Shown here piece by piece: positions 1-22,720 of a stretch of DNA of 64,000 bases. The first letter of the stretch is position 1. Each line of letters opens with the position of its first letter. Source of the DNA: Epiperipatus broadwayi (lineage: Eukaryota > Onychophora > Udeonychophora > Euonychophora > Peripatidae); NCBI GenBank assembly GCA_028023455.1, contig JAQFVV010006340.1:2029438-2093437 (forward strand). The letters run 5' to 3'. A model generated the notes under the pieces. The model did not search any database. It had not been told where the DNA came from and saw nothing but the letters and a program-made list of their open reading frames with translations. Made by a program: the position numbers and the translations under genes.

Positions 1-417
1 GCTTGTTTATTTAGATATAATTACCAGAGTTCAGATTAATTCAAGAAAATATACACATTAATGTTGCACATAATAACATTATGCACTTTGTGAAATATAC
101 TTTCACAAGGTGTGTTCGTATAAAAGTATAATTTATATAAAGTCATTTATAAGAGATTGTGACCTCGGTTGATGGTTCAAGATGAAATACATCTTAGAGA
201 TTACGTTTTTTCAGATGTCTTTATTCATGTCATCTTAGAATGTATGGTAGAATAGAAGCTTTACGTATGACTGGTTAGTGAAAAAGAGGGTAAGTACACT
301 AATTTAATTAAATGAAAGAAATATGGGATAAATTTAACAGTTTTTTGTGGTTGCTCCAGTAGTGATAAAGTATAAGATTTCTTTATCTATTCATTTAGGA
401 ATAAATTATATGTGATT

Positions 418-1790
418 ATGAGAAACAAGGCAAATATGCAGACACCGGAAATAAAAGCTGAGAATTCTAAAAGGTAATTAATGAATATGATTATGAACAC
501 ATTTAAAGAAAATGTAGAAAATATGGAATGAAGGAATAAAGAAAATATTGAAAGAACACTCGTAAAACTGAAAGGTTAAATGAAAATACAAAATGAAAAA
601 ATGAAGTGCCAAGTGGAAAAACATAATGAAAACGCTAAAATAAAACAAAACAAAGATTATAAAACTCAAAATGAAGAACTTAAAAGCCAAATAAAGTGTT
701 CAAACAAGAGATAATAAAAAGCAGATAAAGCAATGGAATAGCAAAATAATAAATAGTTTAGAAGGCCACTTAGTAGGGTTAGAAAGTAAAAGAAGTATGC
801 CTTGAACTCCAACTGTATAAAGATTAGAAAGATGGTAAGAGTGGACAATTGTATTCCATAGTACAACAAAACAAAAACAAAGATTAGGCAAGTATTGCTA
901 CAAGTGAAAGAAGAAATCAAATGCCTGTCTCAAACGATTGAAAAGATTAAAATAAAATGAGAATGTCTTGTTCAAATACAGGAAGAAATAACAGAAAAAC
1001 CAATAATATTAGAAACTGACATTAAAAAAAGAAAAAATATTATCAAGAATTATAGATTTGGGTATAAATAATCCAAGTATCACACATAAAACTACTCAAA
1101 AAAAATGTTAATAAGGATTTATACAGATATTTCTGTCAATATTCTATTATATATCCTAGTATATACTTCTAATACTCACAAAGTTAATCAATACTTTAAA
1201 AATTAGAATTTTTTAAGGGTATGTGGAAAACGTAATTTTTAGGCTAGGTATGTTTACAGTCTAGAAAGATACTTCAGTCTAAATAGATTAGCTGAAGAGG
1301 CTTGTTGACTGAATCTGTAAATTTTGACCAATTTATGTATGATTTATTAGACTTGTATTAGAATTATTATTAGGATGTAATCAAATATTGTATAGCCCAA
1401 GAAAAATGATAGCCTGAAAACATGTTCACTTCATTTATTCAGAAGCAAATAGTCAAGATGAAAGGATTAATGGTTAATCACATATCTGAAAATCAGATTA
1501 CATGTATTGTTAAGTACAGTTTTCCAAAACATATTGAACAGATATTTAGAGACACTAATTGGAAAAGCATGGAGGAAGTGACTGAGCTATTAAACGTTTT
1601 TGATACCACCAATCTACATACATCAATGTTGGCAATAAATGTGGTTTTAAATGTCAATACAAGGAATCTTTTAAAAGTGAACCTGAATCTCAAAACTATA
1701 CTAATGGATATGGAAGAAGAAAAAATGGCACATTATGGTATGAAGGTCATCCATCATGGAGAAATAAAAGATCAAAAGACAGTCTAAGCA
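418..1790 (+). pseudogene. Decayed LTR-retrotransposon gag-like relic
   Basis: No intact gene remains, but successive frames read like one decayed gag protein. Positions 418-1000 give Lys/Glu/Asn-rich, coiled-coil-like pieces (for example NEELKSQIK near 690). Around 1242-1300 a frame reads ARYVYSLERYFSLNRLAEEA, typical in style of the N-terminal capsid segment of Ty3/gypsy-like Gag. The best open stretch, 1422-1787 (121 codons), contains SENQITCIVKYSFPKHIEQIF then WKSMEEVTELLNVFD. This matches the usual capsid order of a retrotransposon Gag: a helix, a proline turn, then a Ser/Glu-rich helix. Stops and frameshifts separate the parts. No zinc knuckle, protease or RT follows in 1.8-4.7 kb. The assignment rests on pattern recognition by eye. 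A chance open frame is the alternative, though the ordered similarity makes that less likely. Confidence 0.42.
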
Positions 1791-3943
1791 GTCCAAACAT
1801 TGCACTGGAAATGGAACTGATATTAATAAAAAGGAAAATTACTTTCTAACAGATAATTAACCTTAATTGATATTAGAGAAAAAGTCATACACCTGATAAC
1901 TTTATATTAAATATTTCTAATGATAAAGTAAAATTTAGAAAGAAAACTATATTTTTCAGGGATGGATAATGATTTTGTTGATGTTGATTGATTTGTTTTA
2001 AGAACTGGTTATGGATGAAAGGGTTTATCCCTGATTTAAAATTACAATGTTTTATAACATTCTATGGAATTGTTTATGATAGCACTGGATCCAGTCACAT
2101 TATATTTATTTTCATAAGTCTCAAGCATTAAATAAATTACAAAATGAGGCAGGTAAAATATATATTATTATATTTTTGTCTCTAAATCTTGGAATGAACA
2201 TGGCATAATAGTGGTTTTATTTTATAAAAGGTTTAGTTTTATGTCATCTTGTGTTGTGAACCACTTCCATAAGACTAGAAATCCAGCAAGACTTTTAATT
2301 ATACAGATTATTAATATTTTTTGCTTGTGGGGTGGTATATTGCATATTCATCTTGCATTGTATAATGGTTGACTATGATGGATTTCCTTATCTACTCAAA
2401 AATTGTGAGTGGGAGATCAGATCCATTGATTTACTCAAATCAAGTCTCTAAATAAAGACAAAAAATATTAAATATGCCAAAACATTAAAAAATATTAACA
2501 TATTAAATATAACAATTTATATTTATTTATTTATGACAGCAGTTCATAACTGCAGTTTTATGACAAATATGTTGGAGAATTATGGTATTTTTTTGAATTT
2601 GTAAAAGAAAAAACTTAAAGAGTAGAAATAAAATTGATCACAACGATATTACTTTATTTTTCAATGGGGAGGGATAAATGAAACTTCATGGTTGTGTGTA
2701 ACATATACAAGTCAATGATAATAATTGCTAAATGAAAGTTAAAACTAAGCTTAGCTAGTCTCAGTATAGAAAAACTAAAAAAAAAAAAACATGTTATGTG
2801 TTTTAAACATTTGCAAGGTTCAATTGTGTGAATCTAAAATGCAAATCATAATGAGATAATAAATTAAAAAATAAACAAAAATAACTAGTTTGTTTAAGTG
2901 ATTCATTTTTAAATAGAAAAATATTAAAATGTAATTTCAGATTAATCAAAGATATTTAGATCAAATTTTAGTTTAATTGGATAAACAAGGAATAAGGAAG
3001 ACAAACCAATATAGAATATTAAATTTAGTTCTGAGTATGTGTTTAAAATATTTTGCCATGTTCTCGTAATTATAATAAACCTAGTATATAAAATATTAAA
3101 GTAAACTTTTGCTAGATGATTTGAAATCAAAATTTAATTGTTTTTGATATTAAATGTTAATTAAAAATAAATGAACTCATATTAATCTAAAGATAATGGG
3201 GACGTATTCTGTAAAGCCTTCTTTATTTTTTCCATTTGTTATAAAAAATTTCTGTGAAAATTTTAACTGTTCTTAATTAACTGAAAAATAAAATAATAAT
3301 AAAAAACATTCTAATCAGTCATAGCTATTTTGGAAGCATACCAGTTTATCTAGCTCATCAATTAGTTACTTTAAAAAATTATGTATCAAATGTACTCATA
3401 CTCATCTATCGTGGCTGAGTAGACCACTAGCTAGTTGCTCATTTTGTCTTTTTGGGTATGTAACCTTAGTAGCATTTTAAATACCCAAATATGAATAAAA
3501 TAGATTCCTAGTTATTCTACCATTCTAGAGATTGATTACAATGGCTGTAACAAAATACACATGTAAAAAAATAAAAAATATCTTTGAATTGTAAAATAAA
3601 TATATGAAAGAAGAGGATTATATACACATATTAAACATTTATCTGATTATCTCCATTACTAAGCACAACTAAAATTTATTTTTGTCAGACAAATATGATA
3701 GTTTGTACTATTTATACATGAATCCATAAGAATTTGCCAATAATGACACATTCTATGTCTTAGATACTGTTATTGAAGACAAAAGGATCATGTAAAGGTT
3801 AAGCCCAATAAATCAAAAAGAAATGATATGATAATTTGAACTGAAACCATTACGAATAAATATTAACTTTGCTAAGAATTTTCAATAGCGATTTAGGTTT
3901 GCAATATTATATTTTTTTAAGTTAAATCTAATGTATATTGTTT
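1791..3943. other. No recognisable feature
   Basis: A+T-rich sequence with stops in all frames. I see no motif-bearing open frame, RNA gene or clear repeat boundary. It may be further decayed retroelement sequence following the gag-like relic. Confidence 0.5.
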
Positions 3944-4062
<119 letters not shown>

Positions 4063-4696
4063 GTTTCATTTATGCATTATAAGATTTGCTTACTACTTTT
4101 TAATGTTGGTACTAGGAAATTAGTCAAGTAGAGAGAGTTTAAATACTTTAAATAAAATAGTTTTAACCTTTATATACTTGATTCACTTCGCAGATTCATT
4201 CTAAATAGCTTTTTCAATGGTTATGTATATATGTAAGTATAAAAAAGACTAGAGGACTTAATATTCTTATTAAGTTTTATTTTTTTTAAGTTGATGTATA
4301 TAAACAAATTGTCTTGAATTAATTCTCTTTTTTGACAGGCTACTATTTAATAAATATTTAAGAGTTAGAAAACATTATGATTTAGCATGTTCTAATACGT
4401 TTAATTTAAACATTTAACATTTAGAATAAAAATGTACATGTGTTTGATTAATAATTAACAAATATGACTGGGTTGGTTTCAAGAGCCGTATTTATGTTTG
4501 TTTCAGTGTGGTTAACATCCATAACTATGATACAATAGAAAAATGTTTAGATTATAATCATATAACTTTAGACATAGTTGCCCGCTGATCATCAATTGAG
4601 CAAATAATCATTTCCCCCGCATAATAAAGTAGTTAGAACAATTCCTAGTGGGTATGATTCCATTAGTTCTGGACGCACACACATACACAACACACA

Positions 4697-4787
4697 ATAT
4701 ATATATATATATATATATATAATTGTAACCTTCTCCTTGGAGAAGGTTACAATGACAATACATATATATATATATATATATATATAT
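4697..4787. repeat. (TA)n tracts around a 28-bp LTR-end palindrome
   Basis: Two (TA)n tracts (about 4698-4722 and 4762-4787) flank positions 4724-4751. That segment reads TGTAACCTTCTCC, then TT, then the exact reverse complement GGAGAAGGTTACA. The 13-base arm is identical to the first 13 bases of the LTR-like block that begins at 4788. So a miniature head-to-head pair of LTR ends sits in the same TA tract just upstream of the full block. Confidence 0.8.
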
Positions 4788-13849
<9,062 letters not shown>

Positions 13850-14533
13850 TTTCTCTTTGTTGTGTGAGTTCATATATATATATATTGTGATGTACACATT
13901 TTTCCATGTATAGTTTCTTTGTAGTGTATAGATAACTAAATAAAGAATACAATTAAAGGTCATCTATTTAATAAAAAAGATTATTTTGAATGATTCTGGA
14001 ATAAGTAAAATGTGTGCTTATTGAATATTAAAATTAAATATTTTTGTTTAAATTATTGTTGAGTGATAACAATGTCTTATTGGAATAAGAAAGAAGAGAA
14101 TCACATGATCACAAGCCAGTTTTTAAAAAAGGGGGGAAATACTGCTTTGTGTTGATATAGCTACAGAAACGATTTTAGCAAGAAGACACATATTTTCTTT
14201 TGTTTAAATTTTGCCTTTATTTTACCTTTTATTAATATAATTGAAACATATAACAAGCAAATATGCACTATGAGAAAGACACCTTAATGGGAGAGGGCAT
14301 GAGTTACCCTTTCATTTACTACTTTCATGATTAAAATGAAATGATTATCATAAAAACTGTGCTGAACTCCAATGAGCTAAGATAATTGAATACATCTTGA
14401 CTATAATATAAATAAAATAACAATTAGATCATCTAATAATTCAAATTTTACTATTTTGTGTTTTTCTACAAATACCAAAGAAAATATCACTGAATAATGG
14501 CTATAAGCTAAATTCATATATATATATATATAT

Positions 14534-16738
14534 TGTAACGAGCACAGACGTTCGTTACATTGTTTTTTTTTATTTATTAAACATGAAAGTAAATTAAAAA
14601 GTTCGCATTTAAAAATTTTCTTTAAGAATTAAAAATTGAAATTAAATATCATCTTAAACTCTTATATATTAAATCGCACAGATAAAAAAAATTTATTAAA
14701 ATAAAACTGTATTAAAAATAGAAAAGGTATTTTAAAAACAAAAACTTAAAAAGATTTAGAGATAAAAATATATCTTTGATTTGGAAAACAGGTTAATTAA
14801 TCAGAAATGGAAATGATTGTTAATTAGTTAAATGTAAACCAGCCTTGGGCATTTAAATGTAAAAACATCGGTCAGATAGGGAAACAATAGAAACTTTTAG
14901 CAAATGAAATAAATCCATTGGGAAATCGGACCTCAACGAAAAGGATCATCACATCGATGACGTAATGTTAAGTCAATCTTTCAAAGTAATATAAAAGGAC
15001 AAGTTTGGAAATTATTAGTTAGTGACTGGATTATGATTATTACGATGTGACAGATAGGTGTTAGTGCGGAGGTGCGGGAGAAGCGATTGAAGAGACGCAC
15101 GATTCAATCACTTCAGTTTTGCCAAAGAAAGAAAGAGAAATGAACTATCGTTTTCTACATTGAGGACCAACTAAATTAAAAAACCTCCGAATGAATAAAT
15201 AAAACATCGGCTAAATGTATACCAATATCTTCAGGACGGCGTGGGAATTCCCGTTCAAACTTACAAACGACAGATAAAGATGAACTGTTTAAAACCGTAA
15301 GAACTTTACAATTAATGAACATTAAATTAAAACTTTTCGTATTTAAAATAATTGCATTAGTTTCCTATCTGACTAAAGTAGTTAAAATGTTATTTGATGT
15401 ATTTTTTATTTATTTGTGTAATATCATTTCCATTTATTTAATTTTGTTCTTTAAGTTTATTTATGATTTCTGTTTTCCGATAAATTAAAATATATCAATG
15501 TTAAACTTAAGTCGGGCGTGAATGGCTGTATAGATTTGTAAAGTTATATTAGGGGAGGGTAATCTTAGGTTATTTATGTCGTTGTTAGATTGGGTCAATG
15601 GATTGGATATATTGATGTAGTTAGTAGATGTAATCGGAGATTCGCTACTGGCAGAATCGTTTATATATACGCCGCACTCACCCGTTTGCCTATGGAAGGA
15701 ATTATAAGACGGAGAACGCAGTTCCTTTCTATGGAGTTTTTTTTTTTATTGTTCTTCTCGTTAGATAGATGTAATATTCCTATCTGATTGAGAGTCAATG
15801 TCTTTTCTTAATTCTTTTGGTGCTGCCGTATTTCGTATTACATTGAATACATCGATATATCAGATGGATTGATGCCAGTTTGACTGCGAATTTTAGCCTA
15901 AGGTTAAATAGGGATAGAATATTTTATTTTCAAAGGCAAATCTATGTAGTCTATTCATACTTGACCTTAAATAAAAATGCATTAAATTTAAGTTGTTTAT
16001 AGACGCTTGCATGGATTGGTTATCGGTTAAGTATGTTTTGGGTTTTCATATTTTATCAAAATATATAGACATTCGATAAATAATGATACCTTACGGTGAG
16101 TATCTAAAATGTATTTATTCGGATGTCTTTTAAGTTATTGGTGACAATGCAAGTATCTTATGGTGAATACTATTGGGTTACGTATAAATTTCCCTCCGCA
16201 ATTGTCAGTAATCAATAATTTTATATTTTGATCGCTTATGTTTACTTTGGAATGTTTTTAACCGTGTAATCTATGTAACCGATCTATAGCAACTTATTAT
16301 AACAAGCTTTTATAATCCCATCTGTGCGAACTTAATTAAAATGTAAAATTAGAATGTAATAGTAATTAAAGGTAAATTAAAGTCAAAAATCAAAGTTAAA
16401 AAATAATGTTAAATGTTAAAATGTAAAACTAATAATAAAATAATTTTAAATCTTATATATATGTGCATAAATAAATGTTTGTATGCTAATTACTGGCAGT
16501 GGCTTATTTTATTTATTTTTTAATGTTGAAATCTAATTAGATAAGATATGATATTATTAAATCTCTGCTACTCCCTGAGCTAGTGACATGGGCTAACGAC
16601 CGGAACCAAAATATTTAAAAAAATTTTTTTTTTTGACTTACGTATCTGCCTACTTTATAAATTTTTCTAGGTTCAAATGCCTAGATGGCGCCCTGTAGTG
16701 CAGTTTACATGAAGTCTCCTTCTCCCCGGATCGTTACA
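14534..16738 (+). mobile_element. Solo LTR, 2.2 kb, inserted in (TA)n
   Basis: It starts TGTAACGAGCACAG and ends GGATCGTTACA, with (TA)n directly on both sides. The duplicate locus at about 19475 reads straight through from the left flank to the right flank without it, so both boundaries are supported by an empty site. A TATAAAAG box at 14990 suggests + orientation. It is less A+T-rich than its surroundings between about 14.9 and 15.9 kb. The head is self-complementary: TGTAACGA at 14534 pairs with TCGTTACA ending at 14559. A 65-codon open frame at 15590-15787 lies inside it and has no recognised motif. Confidence 0.82.
14990..14997 (+). promoter_or_regulatory. TATA box of the solo LTR
   Basis: TATAAAAG lies about 456 bp into the LTR, followed by a locally G/C-richer stretch. 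This fits a U3/R promoter and sets the likely orientation. No transcript evidence is available. Confidence 0.5.
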
Positions 16739-18306
16739 ATATATATATATATACAAAACTGTGGTAACAAATGCTAATAAGAACATCTTTTAAAATTAAG
16801 ACTGTGAGATGAGTCTTACTTGGGAAAAAACAAACTAGTTGGCATTTTCTATCATTTAAATGAAATGAGAAATATATTTTTTTGGGAAAATGATATTAAA
16901 ATGTTTATTACTTTGTTTTAAAAGATTATCTTTAATCCTTTTAAGATTGTATGCTTTATCATTTAAATGTATGTTATGTCTATTAATTGCAATCTTTAAA
17001 AAAGAGGAGGGAAGATAAATTAAATATATGATAGAATTTCAGATTACAGTTAGTAAATGAGAATTATAATCTTTATTTTATCCACCTCAGTACATTAATG
17101 CTTATTTCAATAAATTTATATTATTAGTAACATAAGTCCTTTGATTTGTCTATTGCAGCAATTATTATAAAATTAATTTATTATTAAATTTATTTTACAA
17201 TTAAGGTAATGCATTGTACATCTCATACTATACTTTATCATCAAGTCAGTCATCATTTATCCATTGTATTTTCTTTGCCAAGCAAGATACTCATTATTAT
17301 TGGCACCTTTCAAATTCATGACTACATTATAAATATAAATTTAAACTGTCATAAAGCCATTTCTGAATCAACATATTTATTTGTCTATTTTTAATTGCAT
17401 ATTTTAGTTGCCTATGTGCAACATTTATGTAATATATTCAGATTGTCCAAATATTTAGTGCATAAGTAGTGAAAATCATTTAGTTCACGATTTTATTTAT
17501 TATATGCGATTGACCAAATCTATGAAACTGTTGCAGGCTAGTTAGAACTGTTCATTTATAAGATTTTTTTGTTATAGCATTATTTAATTTGTAAGCTATT
17601 CAGTGAATGAGACCATTATTGCTTTATATTTTGGCAATTATTATTAGTTTTCTTTTACATATGTTTCATTCAACAATAAAGTGTTTCTATTAATGAGGCA
17701 ATAATGATTCATTAGCATTTGTTATAGGTTTTAAAATAAGTTTCCTTCACATTTTCGCTGCCTAATAAAGCCTTGAGTAATTATCTACAACCCAGAAAAG
17801 ATTTGAAGTTGTATAATATTAGATAGATAACATTAAAATATTTGATTAATAATCACAGTTAATATCAGCTATTGTTGTGTATATTAGATTAAACAAGGTA
17901 ATGATTTGGAGTCAGTTGTCAAATTGTTTTCTGAAATGAAGAGGTGTAAGAATATATTACTTGAGAAATAGCAATGTTGTAAAATACTTAATTAATGATA
18001 TCTTTTATAGATATGCCATAAATGGACATGTAAAGGCAAAGTACCAGATAATGTTATAATAATAATAAAAGAGTTTACGTTTGTTACTTAAAAAACACTA
18101 GATATGTGCTATATGTTTATAAAATGCCAAAGGAATAAATATTAAGTTCTTCTTATGAAGCAATTGTAAAATATATAATGAAAAGTATTTGAAGGCAGCT
18201 TATTTTATTGAAGGTATTGTACCTTATTTAATTTGGACAATAGATGGGAAACAATAGTGCAGATTATTTGAATTTGTTGATGATTGCATAATTCAAGTCT
18301 TTAGAG

Positions 18307-18372
18307 CATAGTCGTGAGTGTAGATGTGTTGACTGAAGACATAGTCGTGAGTGTAGATGTGTTGACTGAAGA
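18307..18372. repeat. 33-bp exact tandem duplication
   Basis: Two identical consecutive 33-bp units begin CATAGTCGTGAGTG at 18307 and 18340. This looks like a recent local slippage or duplication event. Confidence 0.95.
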
Positions 18373-20941
18373 CATAAGAATTTTTTTTGACTACCAATGG
18401 CCAGTAATATGTGTTGGATTTGTGACATTAGTGATTTAGAAAATATAATTTATTGAAAGTGCACATCTAAATGCATCAAACATTATTTATATACTAGTAA
18501 ATATCCATTTTATGATATGCATATTCATAATTTCATTTGATATCAAAGGATTGATTTATTAGTCAAAATGTATGCAATCCATATAATAATATGGGCTTAT
18601 TTTTTAGATATCCATAAGATGAAATGTAAGAGTGCTAATGAATATAATTGTTGTAGGATACCTGGTAAAAAAGACACAATACATATAATTGTACACAATC
18701 CTTGGCTTCATGTTTGAGATAATTTAGTTTTAATTAACCATTAGTTATTCATAGAATGCCCTGTTAGTCAATATGATATTGTGTTAATTATTTTAAATTG
18801 TTTTTTTTTATTAAGTGTGGAAATATGTAATGCACACGTATTGTCACTTATATTTCTTTGTAGTGTATAAATAACTAAATAAAGAAAACAAGTAAAGGTC
18901 ATCTATTTAATAAAAAAATATTTATTATTTTGAATGAGTATTAAATATATTTTGAATGAGTATTAAATATTAAAATGAAACATTTTTGTTTAAATTATTG
19001 TTGAATGATAATAATGCCTCATTTGAATTAGAAAAGAGAAAATCATGTGATCACAATTCAGCATTTAAAGAAAGGAAAGGACTGTATTTTTTGTTGATTT
19101 ATCTACAGAAATGATTTTAACATAAAGACACATACATTGTTTTGCTTAAAATTTTATGTTGACTTTAGCTTACTTTTTTGAATATGCTTGGAACAGATAG
19201 CAAAGAAATATGCACTATGAGTAAGACAACTTAGAGGGAGCAGACATGAGCTCCCCTTTCATTTGGTAACTTTATGAGTAAAACAAAATGGATATCACAA
19301 ATGTTTTGCTGGCTGCTATAGAACTAAAAAAATAAATTCATCATATCAATAAAAATAACAATTGGATATCATCTAATGCTTCAAATTGTTTATGGATCAT
19401 TATGTTATAATTTTTCTAGAAAAAAGTTACCAAAAGAAATATCATTGAATAATGGAATATCAGCTGAAGTCATATACATGCAAAACTGTGATAACACAAA
19501 CCAATAAAAAAATTTAAATTATCACTGTCAAATATGTTTCTTTTAAAAAGAAAGAACAAAAAAGTAATTAAAAAAGCATAATGATATTTTTATTGATTAA
19601 CATTTATTAATGTTTTTATTATTAATAATTTCCATTAATATAACTTATTTGGAATTCATTTTCATTTAAAGCAAGAGTTCCCAAGGCCATCAATATTGAT
19701 CCTGGGTTGATTTGAACTTTCTAGGGGTTTCTCTTTTTGATAAAAAAAAATTGGATTATTGACAACAGAAAAAGAAACCCATTATTACTGCTATTTGTTT
19801 TTTACTTCGGAATATTTATTATTGCAATAGGTATCTAATTAAGAAATATAATAATTCCAAAAAAAAAAAAACACTTAATTTGATTAAAACACATTACATA
19901 ACATACTTGCAAACAAAAAGGTAAAATGTGTCATTAAAAGTGTCACATGTAAAAATGCATGAAAATACATTGTCTCTCAGATGTATTAAAGAAAGTACCA
20001 ACATGAAAAACAGTCGCACATCTGCACTTGTTCATGATGGGATGAGATGGTGTTCAATATTAGCAGCATCTATCAGTCTTGTATGGTTATGCTTTCATAA
20101 ATATTATAAATGGATTCTTTTGATTTGACATGTATGTATTTGTTATTTCAACTTTGAATATAATTATTTATTGAGAAGTAATACTACGACAAATGAAAAT
20201 CAGAGGACACAGTTTATTTATTCAAGCTTGAAGAAAAATGTTATGTTTTAAATAAGTACATAAATTATTTGTTAATAAACGTTTTTATTTCCTATGATAA
20301 TAATAAAAACGAGCAAAAAATTGCAGATAGTGGAGCTTGGACAAACATTTAGCAATGGGCCTCACATGCAAAAGTCTTTATCAGTAATGCTATAAAACCT
20401 GCTTCAGAACAGACATTGATTGCATATCACTGAACATGGATATATGATAATGCAATTCATTAACTTAAAGCTGGACATAGATGGTGTGTTGCCAGATCAC
20501 CAGGTGCTCCCATATCATTAAATTCAGTTTTCCAAGCTAAATTATTTGGTATTTTCATTTTTATAATTCTGATTAAAATCTTTTGTTGTTGTAATTTTCT
20601 TGATGTTTAATTCTGTCTGAAAATGTTGGATTTTTTTACTTGATTTTTATGTTTAATAAAGTGATTTCAATATTTATACTTATTTTGAATTAACATATTT
20701 ATTTAGTAAATGTCAAAAATTAAAAAAAAAAAAATACTGCGTGTATTTTTTTTGCTTTAATTTTCGTTAGTGCAGGCTTCTATATTAAGTGTCGCACAAG
20801 AATGTCATATTCCATAATGCTTTTGGTACTCGGGTATTATTCCTGCAACCTAGGATAGATAGGATGATTATTCACATATGTGATAAAAGTGTAATCTTGT
20901 GAATGTGAAATAAATTCGCGTTTTTTCTCCTCGAAAAACGT

Positions 20942-20993
20942 GTTTGTGAACGTGCATAAAACCAAACGTTTGTGAACGTGCATAAAACCAAAC
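20942..20993. repeat. 26-bp exact tandem duplication
   Basis: Two identical 26-bp units begin GTTTGTGAACGTGC at 20942 and 20968. A third partial unit starts GTTTTAC. Confidence 0.93.
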
Positions 20994-20999
20994 GTTTTA

Positions 21000-22720
21000 C
21001 ATGTCAAAACTTATTAGTGTCGTTCGTTTTTAGAGATTATTGCATTCGCTGATTAAAAATGTTGGTTTTTACATTTTAATGTTACTTGTTGTTATTTTTA
21101 TTTTGTTTGATCATTTTTAATTTCAACTTCTGAGTTTTTATTCAATTCGATCAATGTCCTGAAATTAACACTTATTTTTTGATTTAATAACTGAATTAAA
21201 ACATTGACTTTGTTAATACTATTGTTTCCTTTAGTCTCTAAAAGTGCTGGATTTTAAAGTAATTTTTGGATATACTAATTGAATTAATTTTTTGAGTGAT
21301 ATTTTTTTAAATTTCGGAATTAAGTTAATACGTTAATTTGTTTATACTGTTGTTTCCTTGTATCTGATCAAAGTGCTGCAACTTACAGTTATTTCTCAAG
21401 TCTGAAAACCATCTGATCATATTTGTACAATCTTTTTTTTTTTTTTAAAAAATACAAATTGAAGTAATGCGTTGAGTTTGTTATTTCTGGTTTTTTTTTT
21501 TTTTGTCCTTTTATTCGCCTTCATACAAAAAATGTTTTTACTCCTGCTTCTAAAACATTTCATCAAAGTGCTGCAATTTATAGTTATGTTTCTATTTAAT
21601 AATTGAATTAATTCGTTCACTTCATTACAACTGCTGTTGTTTATTTTTTATCTGTTTAAATTTCTGCAATTTTCAGTTACTTTTCCACTCTATAAAACAT
21701 CTGTTCAAAGTGCTGCAACTTATAGTTTTTTTTTCCGGTCTCAACCTAGAAAATATAGAACTTTGCAGATGCGTAACATCAACTTCATTGTTGGAGATTT
21801 TTGCATTTTCTGATTCCAAATGTTTATTGTTTACATTTTAAAGTTACTTATTTTTATTAATTTGTTTTACCATTTTTAATTTCAGCTTCATTCTTTACCT
21901 AGCATCATGTGGCGTATCTTACACAGCTATGACGATACCTTCTTTTCCATGTTGAATGACATCAAGAACGTTTTGCCTCCCATCTAAAAACCATCTCATC
22001 CAAGTTCTGAAATTAATACTTATTTTTTATTATTTAGTAACTGAATTAAAATGTTGACTTTGTTAATACTTTTCTTTCCTTTGATCTGCAGAAAGTGCTT
22101 TAATTTACCTTTATTTCACGAATCTAACAACAGTCTGATCAGAGTGCTGCAATTACAGTTATTTCTGGAATGACTAATGGAATTAATATATTGAATTTAT
22201 TATTACTGTTGTTGTTTATTTTTTTATCTGCCTAACGTGCTGCAATTTACAGTTATTTCTCCAGTTAAAAAACTATATGATCAGAGTGTTGCAATTTACA
22301 GTTATTGATCTAATTACTAATGGAATTAATATGTTGACTAGATTATTATTACTGCTGTTGTTTTTTGATCTGCTCAAAGTTCTGCTGATTTTCCAATTTC
22401 CAGTCTGAAAAGCATCTGTTCAAAGTGCTGCAATTTGCAGTCATTTTTCTAATTACTAATTGAATTAATACGTTGACTTTGGTATCACTGTTGTTTTCTT
22501 TTACTTGCTTTGAAATCAATAGCGTTTTTAATTATGTTTACAAAACATCTCATCAAAGTGCTGCAATTTCCAGTTATTTCTCCAATCGAAAAACCTACTG
22601 ATTATAGTGTTGAAATTTAGAGTTCTTAATATGTTGACTTTTCTGCTCAAAGAGCTTCAGGAATTTACTGTGTTTTTTTCCTTTACTAATTGAATAAATA
22701 AGTTGAATTTGTTATTATTG
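21000..22720. repeat. Degenerate higher-order tandem array (satellite-like)
   Basis: Two short modules alternate about a dozen times. One reads like AAAGTGCTGCAATTTACAG followed by TTATTTCTCC. The other reads like ACTAATTGAATTAATA then GTTGACTTTGTTATTACTG. Clear CTGCAATTT or CTGCAACTT cores occur near 21375, 21570, 21714, 22151, 22232, 22291, 22428 and 22561. A longer unit of about 750-840 bp is also visible: the block starting near 21030 (TTGCATTCGCTGATT, then TTTACATTTTAA) recurs near 21802. This is old, diverged tandem DNA with no coding potential. Confidence 0.7.

Larger units (their letters stand above)
13850..17760. repeat. Tandem segmental duplication, copy A
   Basis: Sequence at 13900-14530 and 16760-17760 is repeated in the same order at 18840-19520 and 23290-23720. 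Anchors include TTTCTTTGTAGTGTATA (about 13914 and 18853) and ATTGCAATCTTTAAAAAAG (about 16985 and 23467). Copy A is interrupted by the solo LTR at 14534-16738. It also has about 490 bp (about 17200-17690) that copy B lacks. Its right end towards 18800 has no counterpart, because copy B is cut off before element 1. Confidence 0.8.

Noticed and set aside
19670-19760. hAT transposon end (AGTTCCCAAGG)
   Set aside because: One short resemblance without a matching inverted end, 8-bp target duplication or transposase sequence.
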